A stretch of 6,742 bases of DNA from contig JAFYIM010000096.1 of assembly GCA_017538635.1 (NCBI GenBank), positions 1-6,742 on the forward strand, in the 5' to 3' direction. This DNA is from a bacterium. GTDB taxonomy: Bacteria > UBA3054. The position numbers were made by a program, and so were the translations under genes. Under the pieces are notes generated by a model that was given only the letters and a program-made list of their open reading frames with translations, had not been told where the DNA came from and did no database searches. This document shows positions 1 to 6,711 of this stretch, one piece after another (within the stretch, counting starts at the first letter, position 1; each line of letters opens with the position of its first letter).

Positions 1-691
1 ATTCCGGCTGACGCTCTGCTCTAAGATCCTCGTCCCTGAAGCAGCGGGTGATCTGGAAATATTTGTCCATGCCGGCCACCATCAGAAGCTGCTTAAGAAG
101 CTGCGGGCTCTGCGGCAGGGCGTAGAATTTGCCGTGGTGTACTCTCGAGGGCACAAGATAGTCCCTGGCGCCTTCCGGAGTGGATTTTGACAGGACGGGC
201 GTTTCGATCTCCCAGAATCCCAGCGAGTCAAGGCAGTTCCTTACGGCCAGGGCAACTTTGTGGCGCAAGCCGAGGGCCTTCTGCAGATGCGCTCTCCTGA
301 GGTCGAGATAGCGGTAGCGCAGTCTCAGGTCGTCGGTGGGGTCTTCGTTTTCCAAATGAAAAGGCGGAGTCTCGGCGGTGTTGAAGACTTTGATACTGGA
401 GGCGAGGACCTCTATTTCGCCGGTCGGCAGATCCTTGTTGACTTGGTCGCCGCGAGAACGGACCTTGCCGTTGACGCAGATGACGTATTCGCCCCTGATG
501 TCCTTGGCGACTTCATAGGCTTCGGGAGCGGCGGCCGGATCGAAGACGATCTGCGTTATGCCCTCCCTGTCCCTGAGATCCACGAATATAAGGTTTCCCA
601 AGGCTCTGCGGCGTCTTACCCAGCCGCAAAGCGTAACATCCTTTCCCTGGTCGGCGCCCCTCAGGGCGTTGCAGGAATGTGTTCTTTTCAT
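1..691 (-). CDS. aspS: Aspartyl-tRNA synthetase, N-terminal part (3' end outside window)
   Basis: Class II aminoacyl-tRNA synthetase that charges tRNA(Asp) with aspartate in the cytoplasm. I translated this frame by hand: 230 codons are present and the gene continues past the left edge. Residues 1-105 form the OB-fold anticodon-binding domain, including [15 protein letters not shown] near 22-36 and DLRDREG at 38-44. The catalytic domain follows: class II motif 1 around [10 protein letters not shown] (158-167), the flipping loop [14 protein letters not shown] (168-181), the QSPQ substrate-binding motif (194-197) and motif 2 [13 protein letters not shown] (218-230), cut at the edge. Motif 2 usually reads RADRQPE, so this has a conservative D-to-E change. 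Leu31 aligns with the residue that is Leu in tRNA(Asp)-specific enzymes and His in non-discriminating ones. The ATG at 691 is preceded by AAGGAAG at good spacing and lies 16 nt after the dnaX stop, so the two genes are probably co-transcribed. Full enzymes are about 590 residues. Identity is very secure. Confidence 0.97.
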   Translation of the reverse strand, partial: MKRTHSCNALRGADQGKDVTLCGWVRRRRALGNLIFVDLRDREGITQIVFDPAAAPEAYEVAKDIRGEYVICVNGKVRSRGDQVNKDLPTGEIEVLASSIKVFNTAETPPFHLENEDPTDDLRLRYRYLDLRRAHLQKALGLRHKVALAVRNCLDSLGFWEIETPVLSKSTPEGARDYLVPSRVHHGKFYALPQSPQLLKQLLMVAGMDKYFQITRCFRDEDLRAERQPE

Positions 692-693
692 TT

Positions 694-703
694 GACTTCC
701 TTA
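694..703 (-). promoter_or_regulatory. Shine-Dalgarno site of aspS
   Basis: On the minus strand the sequence TAAGGAAGTCAA directly precedes the ATG at 691. AAGGA is a good match to the anti-Shine-Dalgarno sequence at normal spacing. It lies entirely in the 16-nt gap after the dnaX stop codon and supports the chosen aspS start. It closely resembles the leader of the acidic-protein gene (TAAGGAGTTCAAG before ATG). Confidence 0.75.
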
Positions 704-707
704 ATGA

Positions 708-1985
708 TTATTGATTTTTATCCAAACGGCTGCCGGGGAAAAGCTGCCTGGCCAAAGCCACGTCGCCCTCCGGAGTTTCCTGTTTTTGGGGTTCTTTTGT
801 CTGTTTTTCTTTTTCCAAAGTTACTGAGCCTTTCTCAAGTTCTTCCAATTTTGCGAAGATAAGATCGGCGCTGATCCTGGACCTTATGTGGATGAACTTA
901 AGGACTGCCAGCTCCAGTATGGTCTGCTTGGCTTCGGTCGCAGAAAGCTTCGGCAGTATTTGCATAAGCTCGTCTATAGCCGCGGTGATCTGGCTTATGG
1001 TGTAGCCTTCAGAGGCTTTCTTGAGCTCAGCCATATACTCTGGGCTTTCCTCAAGGAGACTGCCCGGTTCTCTCGTTACTTTCAGAACCGCCAGGTTGCG
1101 GAAGAACTGAACGAGGCTCAAAATGAACTGCTCGGCGTCGCGTCCGCCCTCCATTACTTTGCCGACGCACTTCAAGGCGCTTTCGTAGTCAGATTTGACG
1201 ATGGCGTTGGAAAGTTCGAGAATGATCTCACGGTTGGTGAGTCCCAAGAGCGCGGCCACGTCCTTTTCGGTAACGTTTTCGCCGCCCCAGGCCAATACCT
1301 GGTCGAAGACCGATAGCGCGTCGCGCATGCTGCCGTTGCCGGCTCTGGCGACCGCCGCTATGGCGGAAGGCGTCGCTTTCAGGCCCTCCTTTTCCGCCAT
1401 CATGGAAAGGTAGGAGTTCAAGGTGTTCCAGTCCATGCGGTGCAGCTCGAATTTCTGCACGCGGGAAAGAATGGTGGGCGGTATCTTCTGGGGGTCGGTC
1501 GTGGCGAAGAAGAACTTCACGTGCGCCGGCGGCTCTTCGAGCGTTTTCAAAAGCGCGTTGAAAGCCTCCTTGGTCAGCATGTGGACCTCGTCGATGATGT
1601 AGATCTTGTAGCGGCTGGATACCGGCGCTATTGAAACGGTGTCCCTGATCTGCCTGATGTTGTCTATCGTGCGGTTAGAGGCGCCGTCGATCTCGATGAC
1701 GTCAAGCGAGCTTCCGTCTTTTATGGCCTGGCAGCTGGCGCATTCGCAGCAGGGCTCCGCAACAGGCTCGTTGCTTGACTGACAGTTCAGAGCTTTGGCC
1801 AAAATGCGAGCGATCGTCGTCTTGCCGGTCCCGCGGGTGCCGATGAAAAGGTACCCTTGACCGACGCGTTTCTGAATTATGGCATTCTGAAGCGTGGTGA
1901 CGATATGATCCTGGCCCACGACTTCGGAGAAGCGCTGCGGCCTCCAGCGTCTGGCAAGGACCTGATAGTTGTTGCTTTCAGACAT
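708..1985 (-). CDS. dnaX: DNA polymerase III subunit gamma/tau (short, gamma-like)
   Basis: Clamp-loader AAA+ ATPase that loads the beta sliding clamp and organises the replicative polymerase. The 425-aa product starts with the family signature YQVLARRWRPQRFSEVVGQ (7-25). It has a Walker A motif GTRGTGKTT (49-57), zinc-module cysteines C68, C79/C80, C82 and C85, Walker B IIDEVHML (130-137), LLKTLEEPP (145-153), a sensor-1 region FFFATTD (158-164) and sensor 2 GSMRDALS (218-225). The oligomerisation domain spans roughly 240-365. The usual SRC motif, whose Arg is the arginine finger, reads SRV here (174-176), so the Arg is kept and the Cys lost. After about residue 370 there is only a 55-residue Lys/Glu/Gln-rich tail, so the DnaB- and alpha-binding tau domains of long DnaX proteins are absent. 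The start ATG shares a base with the preceding stop (TAATG), implying translational coupling. aspS follows after 16 nt. Confidence 0.97.
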   Translation of the reverse strand: MSESNNYQVLARRWRPQRFSEVVGQDHIVTTLQNAIIQKRVGQGYLFIGTRGTGKTTIARILAKALNCQSSNEPVAEPCCECASCQAIKDGSSLDVIEIDGASNRTIDNIRQIRDTVSIAPVSSRYKIYIIDEVHMLTKEAFNALLKTLEEPPAHVKFFFATTDPQKIPPTILSRVQKFELHRMDWNTLNSYLSMMAEKEGLKATPSAIAAVARAGNGSMRDALSVFDQVLAWGGENVTEKDVAALLGLTNREIILELSNAIVKSDYESALKCVGKVMEGGRDAEQFILSLVQFFRNLAVLKVTREPGSLLEESPEYMAELKKASEGYTISQITAAIDELMQILPKLSATEAKQTILELAVLKFIHIRSRISADLIFAKLEELEKGSVTLEKEKQTKEPQKQETPEGDVALARQLFPGSRLDKNQ

Positions 1986-1993
1986 TATTCTTC
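1983..1993 (-). promoter_or_regulatory. TAATG stop-start overlap coupling the acidic-protein gene to dnaX
   Basis: Position 1985 is both the last base of the upstream TAA stop and the first base of the dnaX ATG. Immediately upstream is a purine run of GAA codons rather than a clear AGGAGG-type ribosome site. Initiation of dnaX is therefore probably by termination-reinitiation of ribosomes finishing the acidic-protein gene, perhaps helped by the GAAGAAGAA run. The overlap is seen directly; the mechanism is inferred. Confidence 0.75.
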
Positions 1994-2623
1994 TTCGGTT
2001 TCGGTTTCGGGCTCGGGTTCTTCTTCCTCTTCTTCAACGGTCGTATCCGGATCTTCCTCTTCATCCTCGAAAGGATTGTTGAGAAGGACGATGTCGTTTA
2101 CGACGTCCACTTTGTCCTCGACGATGTCCGTGGAATCGGTTATGTCGTAATCCTCGTCGACGAAAGCGCCGAGAGTGAAAGTGTCAAAGACGCCACGCAA
2201 GGCAAGGTAGGGGGCGAAGAGAGCGCCGCAGACGGCGCCGACACCCGTGCCGATTGTGACGGTCAGAGGCGTGATCGCCAGGCCGCCGTAATTTTCCATT
2301 GCCGGAAGGATGCCGCATCCGGCTCCGATGCCGGTGAAGGCCAGCGGAACGGCGGCGGATGCCAGTATTTCGGCCGGCCCGGCCAGATAGGTGTTGGAGA
2401 AAGCGTCGTTCTCCTCCTCTTCCTCCTCGTACTCGTCTCCCAGAGCCGGCTCTTCATTTACTTCGACGATCTCAACCACGCCGACGTCTATGGCGTCTGA
2501 ATCGGCCTTTTGGGAAAGGTATTCCGGAGCAACGGAAACTTCCGTGAATTCGATCTTAGGAGCAGCTTCTTCGCCGAGGACGAAGAGAGGAAAAAGGAAA
2601 AATAGGGGGATAAGTTTTTTCAT
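1985..2623 (-). CDS. Small acidic exported protein of unknown function
   Basis: A 212-aa protein I do not firmly recognise. Residues 1-17 look like a Sec signal peptide: KK at 2-3, a hydrophobic core LIPLFFLFPLFVL, then a plausible cleavage site after Gly17. There is no lipobox Cys. The mature N-terminus (18-75) is acidic and ends in a six-Glu run (66-71). A Gly/Ala/Pro-rich hydrophobic middle (78-153) contains GPAEIL (82-87), GIGAGCG, ITPLTVTIGTGVGAVCG and RGVFDTFTLGAF (143-154). The tail (about 155-212) is again very acidic and ends EPEPETETEEE. The middle region, with its G..EI...P start and a D..T after glycine-rich repeats, weakly resembles small exported proteins of the exosortase-associated TIGR04073 type; this is a pattern impression only. 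It starts at the ATG with AAGGAG six bases upstream and overlaps dnaX by one base. It probably acts in the periplasm or at the membrane. Signal peptide and in-frame packing make it a likely real gene. Confidence 0.85.
   Translation of the reverse strand: MKKLIPLFFLFPLFVLGEEAAPKIEFTEVSVAPEYLSQKADSDAIDVGVVEIVEVNEEPALGDEYEEEEEENDAFSNTYLAGPAEILASAAVPLAFTGIGAGCGILPAMENYGGLAITPLTVTIGTGVGAVCGALFAPYLALRGVFDTFTLGAFVDEDYDITDSTDIVEDKVDVVNDIVLLNNPFEDEEEDPDTTVEEEEEEPEPETETEEE
1988..2035 (-). repeat. Low-complexity GAA/GAG-rich tract encoding an acidic tail
   Basis: The last 16 codons of the acidic-protein gene are almost all GAA or GAG with short alternations (GAG CCC twice-like, then GAA ACC twice, then three GAA), coding EEEEEEPEPETETEEE. 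The plus strand is correspondingly a TTC-rich pyrimidine tract. Triplet gain or loss by replication slippage would keep the reading frame and the TAATG junction with dnaX. A second short tract of the same kind (six Glu codons) lies at 2411-2428. Confidence 0.7.
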
Positions 2624-2629
2624 CTTGAA

Positions 2630-2635
2630 CTCCTT
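2630..2635 (-). promoter_or_regulatory. Shine-Dalgarno site of the acidic-protein gene, overlapping the upstream stop codon
   Basis: AAGGAG lies six bases upstream of the ATG at 2623. Its first two bases are the last two bases of the TAA stop of the TPR membrane-protein gene. This fixes the start codon and means a ribosome terminating on the upstream gene stops on top of the next ribosome-binding site. Confidence 0.8.
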
Positions 2636-4448
2636 AACGTTTATTGTTTAAATCTTCGAGTTGTTTGGCTGCGTCCTCAGCGTTTTCGCCATGGGGAGCG
2701 AGCTGAAGATATTTTTCAAAGTCTGACTCCGCCTGCGCATCGCGGCTGAGGCAGCGGTTTACCACGCCTCTCAAATAATAGCTGTCGGCGTAGGATGAGT
2801 TGAGAGCAATCGAGCGATCGAGTTGCGAAAGCGCTGATTGAGGATCGTTTTGACTCAGATAAAGGATCGCGATATTGTAGCGGAACAGAGGATTATTCTC
2901 ATCGCAGTCAATGGCGAAAAGATAATTCTTTGTGGCGAGATCCAAGTCGCCCGCCAGCTGATAGGCGCTGCCAAGAAGAGCGAAGGCTCTAGGATGGACT
3001 GCATGCCATGCGGGCATTTTTTCCAACAAAAGATTGATGACATAGTCGTGGTCGCCCGTTTCACTCATGTAAGCCGAGGCGTAGTTGATAACGACCCTCT
3101 GCTTGTTTCCCGCCTTCATCATTGCGTCGCCCCAGAGGGTGAGTTCGTCTTGCCAAATTTTGCTGCGCTGAAAGGTGGCCGTAGAGTAAAGGAGAAGAAT
3201 TGCCGGAAGACATATTCTCAGGGCAATTGTAAAAGCTTTTGGAAGGAACTCAGACAGGATCTGAATCAGTCCGGCGATGAGCCATATCAAGCCGGCTACG
3301 GAAAGATACATCCTGTGTTCAAAAGAAAGGTCAAGCGTAGGTATGAGCGAGCTTTGGGGAAGCAAAGTCAAAACAAAGAAGAAAAAGCCCCAGCTTGACA
3401 AAGGATATTTATGGCGGACCTTGAAAAAAACTATACAGCAAAACACGAGAATAAAGGTTGGGACAAGCCATTGCCAGCTAAGGAAACTCGTGCAGAGGGG
3501 AATGTCGTGATCTATGCAAAGCAGAGACGGGATAAAGAATAACGCCACATAGAAGAGAATGACGAACGGCTGGGTCAGAAAATACGTCATCCTGCTCATA
3601 CCTTCCACGTTGATGTCAAGATTTCCAAGGCCGCCCACGCTCTGGAGGGAGCCTATGATCAGTTCAACATTCCATTTGTTCAAGTGACAGAAGACCAGGG
3701 CCGGCAGGACAACGAAAAGGAAAACAACTCCCAAAAGCTCCAACTCAAGATATTTTTTCTGATGTCTCTTCAGATATTTCAGCTCCGGGCTGGCTTCAAA
3801 GAGCCAAAGCAGAACTATGCAGGCGACCGGCGTGGTGACGACGGTCTCCTTGCAAGAAAGTCCTGCGATAAAGGAGAGTATGGCCAGCGGAATGGCAACC
3901 GCCTTGCGCCAATGTGCGAAATACGCTCTGCTGATTATGAAGAGTGTCAGAAAGTAGAAGAAGGCCGAAAAGAGCGTGAAGCGCTGCCCTATGTAAATGA
4001 CGGACATGGTCTGCAGCGGCATCAGGGCGAAGAAGAAGGCGACAAGCGCAGCGCCGAGATGGGCGCCGAGCGAGGCTTTGTCCAATTTGTCCCGGAATCT
4101 CAGGGGCAGAAGCAGAGGAACGCTGATGAGATAGACAAGCCAGGAGTTCAAGGCGTGCAGCAAGAGATTGAAGAGATGGAGCGAAACGAGCTGGGCGCTT
4201 TCCGGCGTGAATATTTTGCCGGTGAGATCCGTAACGGCAGGCCTCAGGTTCAGCCAGTATGACAAAAACACCAGCCAGCGGGTGGGATAATGCTTAACGA
4301 GTGGAAATATCTGGGTGTCGACCAGATTGTTTCCCAATAAGACATCGTAATCGTCCAGGTGGTAGGAAGAATCGATACTGGGGTAGTAGGCCAGAAGTAT
4401 TGCTGCCAGAATGAGAGGGAAGATCAGGTATTTTACGGCTTTTATCAT
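2634..4448 (-). CDS. TMTC-like polytopic membrane protein with C-terminal TPR repeats
   Basis: A 604-aa inner-membrane protein. It opens with a transmembrane segment (about 7-21) followed by an extracytoplasmic loop holding HLDDYD (30-35); an acidic pair in the first loop is typical of GT-C fold transferases. About ten further hydrophobic segments follow up to residue 425. Motifs that match bacterial relatives of TMTC O-mannosyltransferases include RWLVFLSYWLN (58-67), HLFNLLLHALNSWLVYL (91-107), GLSCKETVVTTP (196-207) and PQSSLIPTLDLSFEHRMYLS (364-383), then the LWGDAM element (438-443) that leads into the repeats. About three TPR units lie between residues 484 and 590, ending with a basic LNNKR tail. 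Family knowledge suggests sugar transfer from a lipid carrier onto exported proteins, but the substrate here is unknown. It begins 4 nt after the glycoside hydrolase stop with a weak ribosome site (TGAAGA), so it is probably coupled to it. A plain TPR membrane protein without transferase activity is the alternative. Confidence 0.88.
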   Translation of the reverse strand: MIKAVKYLIFPLILAAILLAYYPSIDSSYHLDDYDVLLGNNLVDTQIFPLVKHYPTRWLVFLSYWLNLRPAVTDLTGKIFTPESAQLVSLHLFNLLLHALNSWLVYLISVPLLLPLRFRDKLDKASLGAHLGAALVAFFFALMPLQTMSVIYIGQRFTLFSAFFYFLTLFIISRAYFAHWRKAVAIPLAILSFIAGLSCKETVVTTPVACIVLLWLFEASPELKYLKRHQKKYLELELLGVVFLFVVLPALVFCHLNKWNVELIIGSLQSVGGLGNLDINVEGMSRMTYFLTQPFVILFYVALFFIPSLLCIDHDIPLCTSFLSWQWLVPTFILVFCCIVFFKVRHKYPLSSWGFFFFVLTLLPQSSLIPTLDLSFEHRMYLSVAGLIWLIAGLIQILSEFLPKAFTIALRICLPAILLLYSTATFQRSKIWQDELTLWGDAMMKAGNKQRVVINYASAYMSETGDHDYVINLLLEKMPAWHAVHPRAFALLGSAYQLAGDLDLATKNYLFAIDCDENNPLFRYNIAILYLSQNDPQSALSQLDRSIALNSSYADSYYLRGVVNRCLSRDAQAESDFEKYLQLAPHGENAEDAAKQLEDLNNKR

Positions 4449-4452
4449 GTCT

Positions 4453-6696
4453 TCAGAACGTTAGTTTTTCGTCTTTCTTGAGCGTTTTCTCAACATGTTT
4501 GATTTCTGGTGTTGTAAAGTCGATGGAGACTTTGAGGCCTTTGTCTTCAGGCGCAAGGCTGATGTCGAAAGCAAAAGGCCCGATGTGCAAATTACTGAGT
4601 CCGTAGTTTTCACCGATTTTCCAGCTTGAGGGAACCGTCGGGCTTACTTCGATGGAAGGATAGTCCGTCTCAAGTTCCCTTATGCCGAAGATGTTCCTTA
4701 TGACCATGGTGGGGAGCGTCGCACCCCAGCCGTAGTGCTCGGCGCCGCATTCCCATACGGGATCAGGTACGAGAGGCCAGAACTCCGAAGCCTGGCCGGG
4801 CATCTTGTAGCGGAAGCAGTTTGGGAAGGTCGTTTTGTGGCGGCTGGCCAAAGGCCTGACATCCCTGCTTGTTTCGCGGGCGTAAACTCGGTCGCCGGTC
4901 GAAAGCAAAAGGTCGCTGACCATGACGTTCTGCTTGGCGCGTCTGGCGGCCTCTGTGAATGGGAACTGGAAGGAGGGCCACTCCAACATCAGCTTCGGAT
5001 TCTCAATGAAATACTTGAAGGAGTCCCGCATCTTATCGATCTGCTCGGGCAGCGCGACGCCGACGGTTATGGGCAGAAGCATCATGACGTCGTAGTAATC
5101 CTTCAAAACAATCGGCTTGTTGCTGCGGGCGTCGTAATCCCTGAACCAGCCCTCGTAGAACATCTCCCTGGTGCGTTTGATGCGTTCTTTGGCCAAGTCT
5201 TGCCAGTAGGGAATGTCATTCTCCAAACCCAATTGCCTTGCGAAGATCGCCATCGTTTCCATGGCGTGCGCCATGACGGCCTCGACGTCCACGGTCCTTA
5301 CGAAATCGACGACGTCGGCTTCGCTGCAGCCGTCGAAGGTGAAGCGCTTGCTGCCGTCCTGGCCGGATTCCCAGGAGTTGTTGCAGTGGAACCAGCCTTC
5401 GGCGTCCGTCCTGTTCTCAAGCCACCAGCTGATGAAGGCCCTCAGATAGGGGTAGAGCTTCCTGAGCCATGTCCTGTCGTGCTCGCGGAAATATATTGAG
5501 CGGATGACGTAGAAAGGGAGTCCCCAGACAGGGCTCGTGCCGCATTCGCTTCCGCCGGCGCCTATCATGTTCATGCTGCCGTCTTCTCTGGAGCAGGGGA
5601 CGTTCGGCATCGGCGCGTCCTTGAAGCAGCCGTAGATGACCTCTTTGGCCGTCTCGGGATCGGCGTAGGAAAAGCACATCATGTCGAGGTGCGTTTCGCC
5701 CAGAACGCAGCGCGGAGAAAAGATCTGCATGGCGTCCCAGGGAGTAGTGTAGATGCCCACTGGCGGCCTGACGGTCATCCTCAGCGTTTCGAAGTCCTGC
5801 ACCCAGCCCTGTTTCCACGCGTCGCTCCAGTCGCCTTCCAATACGGGCGTTCCGGAATAGAATTTCTCGTCCTCGCTGATCTTTTTCTGCTTGATGGAGT
5901 CGTAGTCGAGCTTTATTTTGCAGAACTTGCGCCAGGCGTAAGCTTCGTTCCTTTCCCTGACGAGATAGAAATGGCCGGTGCGGCTGCTTTTGCCGTCCAG
6001 GGTGAAGCTGTAGTCTGAATATGATTCCGCGCCTGCGCAGTCCTCGAATCCTTTCGTCCCGTAATCGGCGTCGTTTAGTTCGTCGCCGATCCACTGCGAG
6101 GGATCGTCGTCCTCTTTGTAAAATTTGAGCCCTGTTCTCAAGGGCGCGTCGTCGGCGCCCATTATGAAAACGGCTCCGCCTTCCCAGATCTTGTTTATCC
6201 AGGCTTTTTTCTCCGAATTGTAGCGGCTGACAACGCCCGAACTGCCCCACCAAGGCTTCTCTATGAAGCCGTAAAGGTTGGAAACTCTAAGCGTCACTTT
6301 CTGCGCTTCGTAGAGATCGTTTCTGATCTCATAATCGCAGGCGATGGTCTCTTCGTCAGCCAGAAGGTAAGTGACGCTGAAACTTAAGCCGTGGCCCTCC
6401 CAGTCGTAGCTCATAAGATTCTTGCTGTGGATCCTGGAGCAGACTTTCTCTTTTTTGGCCTCCTCCATACTTGAGATCCTGACTTTTTCCGTTATGAGGG
6501 AAAGCCTGAGAAAAGAAAGATAGTTGTTGAAACTTGGGCAGACGCTGCTGGCGTAGGTCCAGGGAAGCGAGCGCTTCCAAAAGCCGAAGCCCAATGGCGG
6601 AACGGATCTGACAATGCCGGAAATGTGCAGATGCGCGGTGTGAAAGGGATTGTCAAGATATCCGAAGGGGGTGAACTCGTATCGGGGAGCCTTCAT
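4453..6696 (-). CDS. (alpha/alpha)6-barrel glycoside hydrolase, MGH1/GH63-like
   Basis: A 747-aa protein with the layout of the GH63/MGH1-like clan of six-hairpin hydrolases: a beta-rich N-terminal domain (about 1-280) and an alpha-toroid catalytic domain (about 300-670), then a short beta-rich C-terminal segment. Characteristic pieces are GYLDNPFHT (12-20) and RSVPPLGFGFWKR (30-42) at the start, YTTPWDAMQIFS (316-327), GGSECGTSPVWGLPFYVI (381-398), NNSWESGQDGSKRF (439-452), LEWPSFQFPFTEA (571-583) and ECGAEHYGWGATLP (649-662). By analogy with GH63 enzymes, D447 in ESGQD is the likely general acid and E653 the likely base; this is inferred from motif position. No signal peptide is visible, so it is probably cytoplasmic and would act on imported or internal oligosaccharides. 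Substrate cannot be told. The start ATG has no Shine-Dalgarno match and lies 15 nt after the previous gene's stop; the conserved-looking N-terminus still favours it. The TPR membrane protein follows after 4 nt. Confidence 0.88.
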   Translation of the reverse strand: MKAPRYEFTPFGYLDNPFHTAHLHISGIVRSVPPLGFGFWKRSLPWTYASSVCPSFNNYLSFLRLSLITEKVRISSMEEAKKEKVCSRIHSKNLMSYDWEGHGLSFSVTYLLADEETIACDYEIRNDLYEAQKVTLRVSNLYGFIEKPWWGSSGVVSRYNSEKKAWINKIWEGGAVFIMGADDAPLRTGLKFYKEDDDPSQWIGDELNDADYGTKGFEDCAGAESYSDYSFTLDGKSSRTGHFYLVRERNEAYAWRKFCKIKLDYDSIKQKKISEDEKFYSGTPVLEGDWSDAWKQGWVQDFETLRMTVRPPVGIYTTPWDAMQIFSPRCVLGETHLDMMCFSYADPETAKEVIYGCFKDAPMPNVPCSREDGSMNMIGAGGSECGTSPVWGLPFYVIRSIYFREHDRTWLRKLYPYLRAFISWWLENRTDAEGWFHCNNSWESGQDGSKRFTFDGCSEADVVDFVRTVDVEAVMAHAMETMAIFARQLGLENDIPYWQDLAKERIKRTREMFYEGWFRDYDARSNKPIVLKDYYDVMMLLPITVGVALPEQIDKMRDSFKYFIENPKLMLEWPSFQFPFTEAARRAKQNVMVSDLLLSTGDRVYARETSRDVRPLASRHKTTFPNCFRYKMPGQASEFWPLVPDPVWECGAEHYGWGATLPTMVIRNIFGIRELETDYPSIEVSPTVPSSWKIGENYGLSNLHIGPFAFDISLAPEDKGLKVSIDFTTPEIKHVEKTLKKDEKLTF

Positions 6697-6711
6697 GGGA
6701 ATGATCGTGAG

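Noticed and set aside
692..707. Terminator or promoter between dnaX and aspS
   Set aside because: The gap is 16 nt with only a ribosome-binding site; no hairpin with a U-run and no convincing -35/-10 pair in the dnaX end.
801..820. A-rich run in dnaX (TTTGGAAAAAGAAAAACAG on the minus strand) as a programmed frameshift site like that of E. coli dnaX
   Set aside because: In the reading frame it is TTG GAA AAA GAA AAA CAG, which does not give an X XXY YYZ slippery heptamer, and it lies near the gene end with no longer product to separate from a shorter one.
260..862. 200-aa plus-strand open frame across the aspS/dnaX junction
   Set aside because: It lies antisense to aspS and the dnaX tail, both of which are certain, has no recognisable domain, and ends in low-complexity sequence complementary to the dnaX tail.
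1857..2150. Serine-rich plus-strand open frame (97 aa)
   Set aside because: The poly-Ser run is just the complement of the GAA/GAG codons of the acidic tail.
3684..4262. 192-aa plus-strand open frame opposite the membrane protein
   Set aside because: Highly charged Glu/Lys/Arg/Gln composition is the expected antisense image of hydrophobic membrane-segment codons.
4735..5499. 254-aa plus-strand open frame opposite the hydrolase
   Set aside because: Antisense shadow caused by GC-rich third positions of the hydrolase codons. Its composition is unusual for a protein and it has no family motifs or ribosome site that I can see.
5417..6253. 278-aa minus-strand frame overlapping the hydrolase
   Set aside because: Very arginine-rich translation in an alternative frame of a gene with clear family motifs; typical of frame-shifted reading of a real gene.
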